NCBI GenBank assembly: GCA_017979445.1
Contig: CM030714.1
Coordinates: 8,687,049 to 8,751,048, forward strand
Length of the DNA stretch: 64,000 nt
From: Akebia trifoliata
Taxonomy: Eukaryota; Streptophyta; Magnoliopsida; Ranunculales; Lardizabalaceae
Direction of reading: 5' to 3'
The notes beneath the pieces were generated by a model. The model had not been told where the DNA came from, did no database searches, and saw only the letters and a list, made by a program, of their open reading frames with translations. Shown in pieces: positions 47,982-59,974 of the stretch; the stretch's first letter is position 1, and every line of letters starts with the position of its first letter. The translations under genes were made by a program, and so were the position numbers.

Positions 47982-50006
47982 TGGTTTGGGTTTTGATGAT
48001 CAAATCGATTGATTCTTGCAAAATTAAAATTTTTATTGATGGAGATTTAGTTTAGATTAAATGAAAGATTTATTACGAGTTTCTAATATCTATAAAAAAA
48101 TTTCCTTTTTAGGTATTTATGAGAGAAATTCTTTAGAATCTGAAATTAGGGTCAGAATTGACGCTCGTGGTTGAATTTCATGATTGGTTAGGCAAGAAAT
48201 GATCTATTGTTGAATTTTGACTAGCCGTTTAGGTTGATTGAGATTGTGTTATGTTGTTATGGAGATTTTGAGAATTTTAAGTCAAGAAATTTGAGTGAAC
48301 GATTAAACATCTAACTTGTGATGGTGATAAATTGTCCTCTTTTTTATTTTTTTGTTGATAATTTATAATATTTATACATTGAAGTCACACATCATTCTTT
48401 TTTATACTCAAAAGGAAATATACCCAATTCCAATGCCATTGTGTGATTGAATTGATGCAAATCAAGGAAACCCAAAATGAAATATTTCATGAACAATTTG
48501 ATGGAAGCTTGATGAGAATCAAAATGGTACTCAAAAGCAAGGTTTAAAATCTCCTTTCAATCAAGAGAAAATTTGATATTGTATCGACCAACACAGTGAT
48601 ATTTTCCGAAACATTCTGATACAATCCAATAAATTCTGAAATATTCCCAAACATTCAATGATTTAGGTTTAATGTTTCATGTCGGCTTTTGATATGTTGA
48701 ACCATGCCAGAAGCATGCATCACTATCTTACCAATAATTGGAAAGAATAAATGATCAATAATCAGAAAAAAAAAAAAAAAAAAAAACATAGTATTTTTCC
48801 TATCAAAAGATAAAGATTTTTTTTTTTTTTTAATTAAGAGTAATTTTTTCAAAGTAATTCTTGAATAACTTTTACCATTCAATGTCTTTTACGGAGCTAA
48901 ATCTGTTCAAGATGTTTAAGATGTTGCTTTTTAGCATTCCCATATTAAATTTTTGGGTTTTGATTTTGATATATATGGACTAAACTAAAGTGAGTAAATT
49001 TATTTTTTCTTTTTGTATTTTAGATTTTCTTTATTATAGTACAAGTTTTCTAATGTATGTGATATATTTTATTTGTTGTATGTGGGAATAGGTTTCATTA
49101 CCTATAGTTTGGATTTATCCAACAAGAATCATTTTCATGTCTTCTGCTTTCTCACCTCGGTGGAATGGGGAGGCAGGCGACTTCTTTTCTTCTTCGGGTA
49201 AATTGTAAATTTCTCGCTACAACTTCTTTGAAGCATTCGGAGTATTAATGTCTATGTTATGAGTGCGGTTTTGAAAGCCCATTCTCATTGGTTCACGTGT
49301 ATTGAAGGCATCTCAATGTTAGTAATATATAAGTATTTTTGTTAATTCAGTTGCCCTTCTATACATGTGGGCCAATGAGAATGTGGGATCTCTTAGGGGT
49401 CTCCAAAAACAAACTCCTACGTTATAGTTTCTTTCCCTATTTTTGTTTTAGATACAGTCAGAGTTATTCAAACATCAGAACAAATGTAGTATTTCTCCAT
49501 AAATGAGTTCCTAGTGAAAAGACCCTTGAGGTAGAGTTGAATTGAGAAATATGCTAGCACATAGAATTTGATGAAAATGATTCTTAGTGAGTTGGCAAAT
49601 GACAAGAGTAGCAGTTGTGGACTACTGTGTTTGCACGAGCATCCGCAATAGTGTTTGCCTCCCTCCATCTGTGAAAATAAATTTTTTTGAAGCAATTACA
49701 ACCATTTCATTTTTTATCTCTAAAGGGATTGTCATTCTTCGAAAAAAAAAATTGGGATTTAAAGTTCCCATCCAAAGTGCATTATTTGCTTGAGTTGCTT
49801 CTTTGGATTTGCCAAGGAAATGTGGGGTTCTTTCCTCTCATAGTTTGAGATAAGTTGGATTATGCCAAGGTTAGTTATGGATATGTTTCAAAGTTGGTAC
49901 ACCTTTGTTTTGTCTTCTAGAAACCGATTACTTTGGAAGTGGTTTCCATTTGCGGTTTGTTGTGATATAGTCAATATGGAATGTGTAATCAACTAAAAAA
50001 AAAAAA

Positions 50007-50190
50007 TTTATAAATCGAATCGAATGTTATCGGGTATTCGACAATCTAATTTATAAATTTATAAATATTTTTTTATAAATCGAATATTATCAGATATTCA
50101 ACAATCTAATTTATAAATTTATAAATTTTTTTTATAAATCAAATATTATCGGGTATTCGATAATCTAATTTATAAATTTATAATTTTTTT
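50007..50190. repeat. AT-rich tandem repeat, about three units
   Basis: Roughly 60-bp units containing ATCGAATATTATCGGGTATT and CGACAATCTAATTTATAAAT, inside the Harbinger-like element near its right end. Confidence 0.7.
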
Positions 50191-50738
50191 TTTAAAATCG
50201 AACTGAATATAAATTTAATGTACTTATATATTTATAAGGGTATTCTGGTATTTGTTTTTTTATGCATTATAGGTGTATTATCAACATTGCATATTATGCA
50301 GGTATTTTTTTTATCAGAAAATTTTCATATGTCCATTTTTAAGAGGAGATGTTGCCGAAATTTTTATAGAATTATTAATATTTTTATAAAATTATAAAAT
50401 TTTTAAAATTAAAATAATTATTTTTATAAATTTTTAATATAAATTTATTATATTTATATATATTTAATGTAATTATATATTTATAAGAGTATTCTGATAA
50501 TTTTTGATACATTCTGGATGCATTATCAACTTTAAGGGTATTCTGATCATTTTATCTTAATACAGCAAATTCCAGAAGCTGTATCAAATAATAATTACCA
50601 GATTCTGGTAAATAGCACAATACTTTTACAAAATTCTATCAAACAAACTTTTCAGTGTTTTAACTTCTGACTGCAAATTCTGTAGTTTCTTATAGTAGAA
50701 TTTGACAGCAAATTCTGGCAACTGAATCAAACAGGACC

Positions 50739-53040
50739 ATAACAAACGAAGCTCAATTGAAGAAATGACAATTAGCGAGGGAAAGAGTGGTAACTTGGGT
50801 CAGTTAGTGTGTCAGAAAGAATAATCTTTGAGGGGTTGTATCTTGAGAAAATCACTTAATTGAGATTGTAAGAAATAAGCTTTAAAAATAGTCAAAGAAG
50901 AATGATAGGAGGGGGATTTTTGATTGATCTATGAGATTTTTTAACTTAAGAATCATATTTTTTTTTACAGGTACCACATCATATTCTTTGATAGATACCA
51001 CATGGATCGAGGAGAAGATCCAGTTATAGTAAATTATAACACATGCATTAGTGATCTTGAAGTGTGCGAAAGTTAAAAGTAAAAAATAAAAAATCAATTG
51101 TACAGAGGTTATTTAAGATAAGGATTTTAACGAATTGGTTTCAAAAGCCCAATGAACATATTCGACATTTGAGAGTAATCAAAATTTGTCAAAATTGGAT
51201 TAGACTATTCTCTTGTTCTCTCTAATTTATAATTTTTGTTATTGATTGGTGGGGGTAAAAAATGAATTTGTTGATATAATAATAGTCCATCGATTGCAAC
51301 TTGTCAAATTCATTTTCCATCTATAGAGCTCTTGAATGAAATAAGACTGTTACATGACACGTTTTCCCCAACTTGCTCACTTATGGCACATGAGTCTTTT
51401 CTTCAACCCCACATCATTGACCCATTTGCGATTCATAAGGAAAAAGGGTACGGAAGACATAAAAGTACGTGGGAGTGGGCTAGGGTTTGTTGGGGAGCGA
51501 GAGAACTTGGGGAGGAAGCTTACATTATTTTTTATAATCCAATTATTTTTGGTAAGAGAATATCTTATATTGTTGTTGTTTTGTTAATTAAAGTTAAGAA
51601 TAATGTTGAAGTGCCCTCAAGATTGGACCTCACATCGCAAACTCAGATGTAAAAGTGTATGGGAACCATAGATGCTTTCCTTGAGATACGAGTGAAAAAA
51701 TATTTATGATTCCTATCCACTTTCACGTCAAGAAGTGCGATATGATATGAGGTCTACGTTTGACAAAAATTAAAGATGCTCCCACTTCTATATTTAAACA
51801 TGTCATTATTAATGTAATTTTGGTCACAAAAAAAAAAAGTATGATCCAACTCCCCCTATACCTATACATTATTAGTTTTATATAATCATGTAAAAGTCCT
51901 TTTTATTATCTATAAAATTTAAAATCCCCTTAGTTAATAATTCAACTTGCAAAAGGGCCTTACAATATACAAGATGATACAAATTAAATATTTATTTAAA
52001 AGTTTAAAAAATATTTTTTAAAATAATTATAAAAGAAAATTTTACATAAATCCTAAATTTTTTTTTAATACATGTGCATTTGTCCATGGAAAATAAAGTA
52101 GTAGAGATAGTGAAAGCATTATCACATTGTCTCCATCAGAAAAGCTAGTGCGAATAAATTTGGACTAGAAATTCTTCCTCATAGCGTAATTTGAAGTGCG
52201 AGTCGCTGTAATGATTTAAAGAGAGAAGATTCTTCTTTATTAAAAAAAAGAATTATTGTTTTTAGTATACTATAGCAAGGTTATGAGACTTGGGGACTAA
52301 GCTTCAAGAATATGTAAAACTTTTGCGATCTTAATTCATATTGTACTACAAGAAAAAAAATTAATAGAGGAAAAACAATAAAATTGAAAAGATATTGTTG
52401 AAAAGGAAAATGCTAAACTAACTTCCTTCAACATTGCACTGACGTGGCAATTTTCAGAGAATCATAGATTTTTCTCTCGTATTTTGATGAAAATCTATGA
52501 TATTTTCAATACTCTCACGCCACCATAGTGCTAAGTGCAATGTCAAATAACCAATCCAAAGACTAAATGATTTTTAAAATTTAAGTAGTGATCAGGGAGA
52601 TCATATTTAAATTATTTTTGTTAATAAAATTTTTGGGACAGAAGAGATACATATAAAAAAACACTTTCCTACTAACTTAGTGAGATTTTAAGTCTTATGT
52701 AAGGTAGCTTTATTAAAATAGATTACCATATTGGCAATTTAACACCAATATTTTGGACTTCTTCCAAGGTTTAGAAAATGAATGGTTACCGAACTTCCAC
52801 CGGAACTCCTAAATTTAAAATTAAATTTCAAGGGTGAAAAATATATATATATATTTTAAATTTTATTATTTTAAAGTTCATAGAATCTTGCCATCTTCAG
52901 CCTTGGAGCATCAGATCATGTTTTCTGATGCCACAAGGTGAGCCCAAGGATCCTTAGTAAGGTTGATAGGATGGATACATATGTGCTAATAAAGTACAAT
53001 TTTATATTAAATAATAAAATTTTAATTTTTAAAATATATT
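50739..53040 (+). repeat. Spacer block S, copy 4, with extension
   Basis: Starts AACAAACGAAGCTCAATTGA, the right flank of the Harbinger-like insertion. It then follows 36220-39070 in order, without the CACTA-like MITE. 52660-52880 holds a fragment of the dispersed MITE family. No gene. Confidence 0.7.
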
Positions 53041-53043
53041 TAG

Positions 53044-53546
53044 AGAGATTACCAGACAGACCAAACTGTTGCATTTTTTTACAAAAAATCCTTCGGACTT
53101 AAGAACTTTCCTCTATGATGTTTGTTGTAACCCAAACCTGAGTGCATTTTAATTACATTAATTTGTAGCTCCAAAAACATGATATAATGCCACCGCATTA
53201 TAAAAGATAAAATTCAAAGAATTTTGAATATTTTTTTGAATAAAATAAAGTGAGTTAATTTTCATTATTGAATGTTAATTTTAAATTTGAAAGTCCGGTA
53301 ACCATCCTTTTTCAACACTGTTGATCAAGTTCAAAAAAGTCTTTTTTTTTTTTTTGTTTTTTTTTTTTATCTTGAATCTGAGTTTTTCCATATAATCTAA
53401 AATTTTGTGGTGCTGGATTGCCGATTCGATAATATGTGGGCCCAACAACTCTTAATAAGATTGAAAATCTTACTTTAGTCATGTTAGCAAATTTGTTAAG
53501 TTTTTGTAATAAATTTGTCACAGTTAGGTCTATCCGGTAAATCTCT
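53044..53546. mobile_element. MITE with about 45-bp inverted ends
   Basis: The left end AGAGATTACCAGACAGACCA and the right end, reverse-complemented, AGAGATTTACCGGATAGACC continue into ATTACAAAAA on both sides. Related full copy at 62805-63420. Superfamily undetermined. Confidence 0.7.
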
Positions 53547-53559
53547 CATATATTTTTTT

Positions 53560-53972
53560 TTGCTGCCACGTGTCTTATTTATCACTTGTTAGTTACATAG
53601 GAAACTATAACTAACAAAGGTCTTCGAGAACATTCATCCAACTCGTCATGTAGTCAACATTGTAAATTTTTAATGTATACTGTTTACATCATCAAAAAAA
53701 TACGGAAGGAAAACATATGCGTCTCACGTGGCTCATTTTCATTCGTCGATTATCATTCTTTCCTACTAAGTCTCTGCCATCTCATAATTGCCCCTGGTAT
53801 TTCTCTTATATTACATTACTCACTCAAAGTGGCATTTTCGATATTTATCGAACAAAAAAGGTTTAATTATTTGATACGAGTATTCAAATTCTGTTTAAAG
53901 TCGTTCTCTGATGTCTATAGAGTGATCATCCTATTTCCTTACAAGACATTTTGTGTTGTTTTGGGAGGGGAG
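53560..53972 (+). promoter_or_regulatory. Promoter and 5' UTR of NAC-4
   Basis: G-box CCACGTGTC at 53566-53574, CACGTGGC at 53725-53732, ATTGCCCCTGGTATTTCTC, TTATATTACA, and TATA-like TTTTCGATATTTATCGAAC at about 53836. The 5' UTR lacks the GA repeat and part of the leader present in the other copies. A long upstream frame from 53673 runs through this block but is not coding. Confidence 0.65.
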
Positions 53973-56271
53973 ATGGAAATTCTACCTACTGATCTGCCCA
54001 AAGGATACAGATTTAGGCCTAGGGACGACGAACTCATCGATTTCTTAGAATTGAAGAACGAAGATGATGAAATCAAATTCAAATTGATTCCAGAAGTTGA
54101 TCTATGCAAACATGAACCATCTGAATTGCCTGGTAAGAGAAACCCTTTTTTTATTTTTATTTTTCCTCTATCAATTTATTCAGGATTTACTGGTTTACTG
54201 TTCTTTGAAGTTATTTGTAGTAATTAGGAGTTGGATATAGTGTTCAATTTCTTTGGGAGTTGAAATTTGAGATCAAATGTTTGATTTATTTTAGGTTTGT
54301 CAGAGCTTAAGAATGATGATCTGGAGTGGTACTTCTTTTGGCGCCTTAAAAAAAAGTACCCAACAAGTCTTCGTTCTAATAGACCAATCAAAGGAGGTCG
54401 TTTTATATCTGATAGAGCAACCAAAGGAGGGTTTTGGAAAGTACAGGGAAAACATCGACAAATAAGGTCTCGCTCATCTGGAAAGAAGTTGATCGGTACC
54501 AAAACGACATTGGTTTTCCATAGAGGGCGTGCTCAAAAGGGTCATAAGAGTCAGAGCACCAACTGGGTTATGCACGAGTACCGCGCTACGAGCTCTGAGC
54601 AGGTGAGATTTCAACTTTTTTTTCGTATAAAATTTTGATTATTTGGGTTTGAATATAATTCTGTTATTCTTTTTAACCTAGAAATGATAGATGGTGGTAG
54701 TTAATGATTTTCTTTTTTTTTTTTTTTGAGAAATTTACCAGAAGAGAAATCTCCAAATTCTGTTATTCTTTGATGATTTTGTATGGATTTGGGTGCTCTT
54801 AGCAACAGTTGGGGTGACAATATAATCTCTCTTTATAAAATAAGGTGGATTATAAGATGGGTAGCTATGAAATGAGATCATATTTCTATTTAGATAAGAA
54901 ATATATAAATTACAAAAATAAAATAAAAAATCATTGACAGTTCAATGTGTTGGACAGATTCAGTTTTGTTAGAAATATAATTTCATTTCAACAAAGTATA
55001 AGGGTATTGTGGAGGATATTTCTCGAGCAAGCGACACGTGGCAATCTCGTGGAATTTTTGCCGAAGAATCGAACTGTGTGATAACTTAACCGATCGCCCA
55101 ACCTACTATTATGCCGGTCTGCCAGGTTTCAAAGGTGTGGAGCTCGGAGCAAATCCCGCGAAGTAGGCAATATGTAATTGCCTTCACGAAAATCAAGGCA
55201 AATCCCTAAGAAGGCATAACCACTCAGACGAGAATCATGGAGAAAATCCAAGAAAATCTAAGGGCAGAAACCCCTATAAATACAAGGATGCATCACACCA
55301 CAAAGGTACACAATTCCCTCTCTGAAAATACTCTACACAAATTGTGCTAGATTCTAACTTGGGCGTCGGAGTGGTTTTATTATAGGCCCTCCCATGAGCA
55401 CAGAAAAAGGAGAGTATTTATCTCAGTGAGGATCAACGAGGTAGAACAAAATTTTGCATCTACAGGAATCACTTGGCAATGTGTCTTGTTTAAATTTCTA
55501 AGATTTATAAATGACTTTTTCCTATGTGTTGTATGACTTGTTTTTTGAGATTGTTGGTGTGTCACACTATATTGGTACCAAAATCTGTCGTAATATTTGT
55601 TATTTTTTCTTGGATTTAGTTGTAGTATTTAGAAATATATATTTATTGGGCCAGAATTTCTTGCTTTGTGCAGGATGCGCTTGTTATTTGTCGCGTATTT
55701 GATAAGAGTGAGAACACCGAGTATTCAAACGGTGAAGATAGAACACCGATATACTCCTCTCCTACTGCAACTACTTCTTCTTCTCCTGAAGTTACACCAT
55801 CAAACCACGCTATGGTTCAAGCAACTTCGTGGTCTGATGATGAATTAGACAATATGAGGTCTAATGCTTTAGTACCTGAAGAGAGACAGTGCAATAATAA
55901 TATAGCTTCTCATGTAGAAGTTCAGGAAGCCGAAGTGATTAATAAAGAGGTGAAGAGAAAATTTGATATTTCAGTTTCTACTTTCATCTGGATTCTATAA
56001 TGTGTAGAAATTCAATATTTACATGAACTCAAAAACTAAAGCTTTCTTGCTCTTGCTTTTGCTTCTTCAGGTCAATTTCTCAAATGAACCAATACTTGAG
56101 AAATCGGATTCCGAGATTTTCTCTTCTGATGACTATACCATTGCAGAAGGCAATGGCTGCCAATCCCAGAATGCTACTGATGAGTTCTCATCTCTGAGTA
56201 ATTTCTGGGATTTTCCCTCACCCTCCTCTTATTCGTTGGATACGATCCTACCACCCCAAAAATACTACTAA
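53973..56271 (+). CDS. NAC-4: short NTL-like NAC transcription factor
   Basis: Exons 53973-54132, 54295-54602, 55674-55949 and 56071-56271 join in frame to 314 residues. Subdomains: [74 protein letters not shown] and LVICRVFDK. An 11-residue duplication in the C/D loop gives RPIKGGRFISD before RATKGGFW. CPRN of the paralogues is WRLK here, so DNA contacts may differ. The start was chosen because GGGAGGGGAGATGG aligns with the other copies. The C-terminus has one degenerate repeat unit (about 45 residues) and no membrane helix before the stop. Intron 2 contains a solo LTR. Probably functional. Confidence 0.85.
55008..55464 (+). mobile_element. Solo LTR of gypsy type in NAC-4 intron 2
   Basis: Starts TGTGGAGGATATTT, ends GCATCTACA, and is flanked by GGTAT and GGAAT (a one-mismatch 5-bp duplication). 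Internal CCTATAAATACAAGGATGCA is a TATA box. TAACTTGGGCGTCGGAGTGG downstream is a phrase typical of gypsy LTR R regions. The second LTR and interior are absent. The intron sequence on each side matches NAC-2 and NAC-3. Confidence 0.75.
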
Positions 56272-57540
56272 TTGTTTAAATAAAACAATTAGGAAAATAG
56301 GGGAAAATTTTAACAAAATGAAAGTCTTAAAAAATTTATATTGTGGACAGCTTTCACTATATAAATTTATCCAAGTATTTGCAAAATCCATCCACTCAGC
56401 CTTTGACCTCTCCAATTACTCTGTTATCATCAAATTCTCTATCCAATAACCTAAACTATATCTATTCGAATTTCCTAAAGACAATCTCCAATACTCAAAT
56501 CCCCTTCCATTTTCTTGAGTGTTCTCTAAACCCCACCCAAATATCTACCTTTGAAAACCATTCCAATGCTTCTGAGCATCTTGGAACACCTTTCCAATTA
56601 TCATCCACTCTCTAAAGACACTTCTTTTTTATTTAGTGGGTAATATGGTTTCGATCCCTTGATCTCAAAGTTGCATTATATCAAGTCCTGCAACTTATCC
56701 ATGGGTTAAAACTAGAAATCCCAAATGAGGAGTACAAACCTCTGCACTCCGCATTCAATAGTGGATCTATTCAGCAACTGATCCCTACCCTTTTCACTAA
56801 ACCCAACAAGAGATACAGAAATATCTCAATTTCACAGGCTTACACCAAATTTGGTTAAAGTGGCCTTAAATCTCAAAATATCCTAAACAAAGAGATAGAA
56901 ATATCTCATTTAGGATTATTTTAAAGTCTTACCTCTCTCTCTCCAATCTTTTTCATCTTTAAGTTCTCTGCTTTTTTATGATCGGCGATGAGCATTAGTT
57001 TAATCTCATCGAATCGTTTTCTCATATTTCAACTCCCTCGTTTATCATCATCAACGAGAAGGACGAATATAATATCATCGGATCAGACAGTATCATCAAT
57101 GGGCTGTGTTGGGCTGATGACAAACACTCATCACCCAAGTTTCTTATCTCATTATACAGTCCTTGTTGCACTGGTTATGTTCCTGTTTATTATGTTCATC
57201 AGGACGTGGAGATGCTTGAAGTCTTGAATGACGGAGACTCATCACTATCATCTACGCCTTATACCAACATGAATCCTATTTCGCCACTCAAGTCTATATT
57301 GAGCATTAATATACTGCTTATAATTAATGCTTTTGATAATGACGGGTAGGCAAACTACATAGGTTTTTGGTTGGTGGGAGTGTTTAGAGGTGCTGTACAT
57401 ATATGTAAAAATTCTGGATTTTGTATTAATGTGTGTGTACTTATGTATTTGTGTTTCTATGTAATGGAATTTTATGTGCCTTTTATTATGGTATAAAGAG
57501 CATTTCTGCAAAAGAAATTTTTTGGAGTATAAATAATAGA
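56272..57540 (+). other. 3' flank of NAC-4
   Basis: Homologous to the NAC-2 and NAC-3 flanks. The frame 56988-57227 is open through the conserved membrane-helix segment at its end. The rest is probably UTR or intron. Confidence 0.5.
57150..57227 (+). other. Conserved membrane-helix frame downstream of NAC-4
   Basis: HYTVLVALVMFLFIMFIRTW, then RCLKS and stop: a helix of about 17 hydrophobic residues followed by a basic tail. The frame is open upstream to 56988. A CTCATTATACAG|TCC acceptor-like sequence sits at its start. This is the best-preserved of the three copies and fits an NTL tail-anchor exon. Confidence 0.6.
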
Positions 57541-57543
57541 GAT

Positions 57544-57919
57544 GGGTCCCATTCAACACCCTACACTTTACCCTACGTGATTTGTCCTACATAGGTTAGA
57601 AGTGTTGGAATAAGCTGATTTTTGGTGAGGATGATCTCTATGATGAGGAGATCATCCTCACCAAAAATTAGCCCATTACAAAACTTCTAACCACATAAAA
57701 AATGATTTACAAAAAATGGATGATCCACAATTTTTCAACTTGTAAAAATGGGGTTAGAAATTTTGGAATGGGCTGATTTTTTGTGAGGAGGATCTTCTAA
57801 CCGTAGAGATCATCCTCACCAAAAATCAGCCCATTCCAAAACTTTTAACCCATGTAGGACGAAACACGTTTGGTAAAGTGTAGGGTGTATGGTAAAGTGT
57901 AGGGTGTAGCACATGTCCC
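57544..57919. mobile_element. Palindromic element S
   Basis: Element K type: GGGTCCCATTCAACACCCTA at left, TAGGGTGTAGCACATGTCCC at right. The right end has a short duplication (GTAAAGTGTAGGGTGTAT). No (TA)n tract flanks this copy. Confidence 0.7.
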
Positions 57920-58285
57920 AATAGAAATATAACCAAAAGCCTTATCACATTCACGTCCATCCATTTTAGAGCTACCCACTAAAAGCAAGTGTGGATGAAT
58001 TCGTCTACCTTTGGAAGATTCGTCCTCAGAGCATAGCTTAAAGTGGGGTGATTGTAACGAATTAAGGAGATAAGATTCTTATCGAAAAATTGTGAGATTA
58101 GATTCTTCGTTGAAAAATAGTATTTAGAATTTAGAGGAAGATTGCATAATGAAGACCACAAACTTTGGAACTAAGCTTCAAGAACATGTTAAAATTTTGG
58201 TGAATCCACATTGCACTTCTTCTATAAAGTTAGGTTTGGTTTGAATTATAAAATTCATTTAAACTAAATTTTTTTATTAAAATAT

Positions 58286-58322
<37 letters not shown>

Positions 58323-58723
58323 GGGTCCTGTTCAACACCCTACGCTTTACCCTATACTTTACCCTACGTGTTTTGGCCTACATGGGTTAGAAGTTTTGGA
58401 ATAAGTTGATTTTTTGTGAGGATGATCTCTATTTTAGAATAGGCTGATTTTTTATGGTGAAGAGATCATCCTCACCAAAAATCAGTCCATTCCAAAACTT
58501 CTAACCCCATCAAAAATGATTTACAAAAAATGGACAGTCCACGATTTTTCAACTCGTAAACATGGGGCTAGAAATTTCGGAATTAACTGATTTTTGGTGA
58601 AGAAGATCTTTTAACTGTAGAGATCATCCTCACCAAAAATCAGCCCATTCCAAAACTTCTAAGCCATGTAGGACAAAACATGTTGGGCAAATTGTTGGGT
58701 AAATGGTAGGGTGTTGAACATTT

Positions 58724-58725
<2 letters not shown>
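58323..58725. mobile_element. (TA)n-seated palindromic element T
   Basis: Element K type: GGGTCCTGTTCAACACCCTA at left, TAGGGTGTTGAACATTTCC at right. The first hairpin loop is enlarged by an inserted repeat (TTTTAGAATAGGCTGATTTT at about 58433). Confidence 0.7.
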
Positions 58726-58785
<60 letters not shown>

Positions 58786-59142
58786 GGGAAATGTTCGGCA
58801 CCAAACATTTTGGCAAAATATTTTTCAAAACATGGGTTAGAAGTTTTGGAATTGGCTGATGTTTGGTGAGGATGATCTCTACGATGAGGAGATCATCATC
58901 ACCAAAAATTAGCCCATTCCAAAACTTCTAACCCCATCAAAAATGATTTACAAAAAATGGACGGTCCACGATTTTTCAACTTGTAAACATGGGGCTAGAA
59001 GTTTTGGAATGGGCTGATTTTTGGTGAGGATGATCTTCTCACCGTAGAGATCATCCTCACCAAAAATCAGCCCATTCCAAAACTTCTAACCCATGTAGGA
59101 CAAAAATGATTGGCTAAAATGTTTGGTGATGAACGGGACCCC
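58786..59142. mobile_element. (TA)n-seated palindromic element U
   Basis: GGGAAATGTTCGGCACCAAA at left; TTTGGTGATGAACGGGACCC at right. Double-hairpin core nearly perfect. Duplicated as U2 819 bp downstream. Confidence 0.8.
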
Positions 59143-59155
59143 ATATATATATATA

Positions 59156-59541
59156 GGGACGGATCAAGGGACATATGAAAAAACATATGTAAAAACAATG
59201 TAACATTAATAATTTTCAAAATATGAGTTAGAAATTTCGGACTGAGCTGAAGTTTTGTGAGAATGATCTCTATGATGGGAAGATTATTTGAGAAAAAAAA
59301 AAAATTAGTTCAATCTGAAATTTCTAACCTCATTAAAAGTGATTTAGAATGTGGATTGTCAATTTTTTGCCAATAATTGTAAATCACTTATGATGGATTT
59401 AGAAGTTTCAGATTGAGCTGATTTTTTGTGAGGATGATCATCTCATCATAGTGATCATCCTCGCAAAAAATCAACTCAATCCAAGACCTCTAACCCATAT
59501 TTTGAAAAACCATTGTTTTTACATGTGCCATGAACCTCCCC
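59156..59541. mobile_element. (TA)n-seated palindromic element V
   Basis: Element D type (GGATCAAGGGACATATGAAA at left; ACATGTGCCATGAACCTCCC at right). Duplicated as V2. Confidence 0.75.
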
Positions 59542-59542
59542 A

Positions 59543-59604
<62 letters not shown>

Positions 59605-59961
59605 GGGAAATGTTCGGCACCAAACATTTTGGCAAAATATTTTTCAAAACATGGGTTAGAAGTTTTGGAATTGGCTGATGTTTGGTGAGGATGATCTCTA
59701 CGATGAGGAGATCATCATCACCAAAAATTAGCCCATTCCAAAACTTCTAACCCCATCAAAAATGATTTACAAAAAATGGACGGTCCACGATTTTTCAACT
59801 TGTAAACATGGGGCTAGAAGTTTTGGAATGGGCTGATTTTTGGTGAGGATGATCTTCTCACCGTAGAGATCATCCTCACCAAAAATCAGCCCATTCCAAA
59901 ACTTCTAACCCATGTAGGACAAAAATGATTGGCTAAAATGTTTGGTGATGAACGGGACCCC
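59605..59961. mobile_element. Palindromic element U2, duplicate of U
   Basis: Same 357-bp length as U and no difference noticed by eye. Part of an 819-bp tandem duplication of the U-V module. Confidence 0.85.
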
Positions 59962-59974
59962 ATATATATATATA

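Larger units (their letters stand above)
47342..50738. mobile_element. 3.4-kb Harbinger-like element carrying a captured exon
   Basis: The left end GGTGGTGTTTGATTCAGCTT and the right end, reverse-complemented, GGTCCTGTTTGATTCAGTTG are inverted copies. Flanking triplets are TTA and ATA. The spacer copy at 36205-36240 (AAGAAATTAAACAAACAAAG) is the empty site. Ends of GGxCCTGTTTG type and TTA-like duplications fit PIF/Harbinger, but no transposase was seen. The interior holds a prefoldin-6-like first exon, a T/G homopolymer junction and a threefold AT-rich repeat near 50007-50190. Confidence 0.7.

Noticed and set aside
52343..52365. TACTACAAGAAAAAAAA resembling a CACTA terminus
   Set aside because: Alignment with 38880-38990 shows it is a deletion junction in spacer DNA; no partner end or target duplication.
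53673..53972. 100-codon N-terminal extension of NAC-4 in the same frame
   Set aside because: It runs through the conserved promoter and TATA-like core. In the other copies the equivalent DNA is not open, and the ATG at 53973 aligns with their starts.
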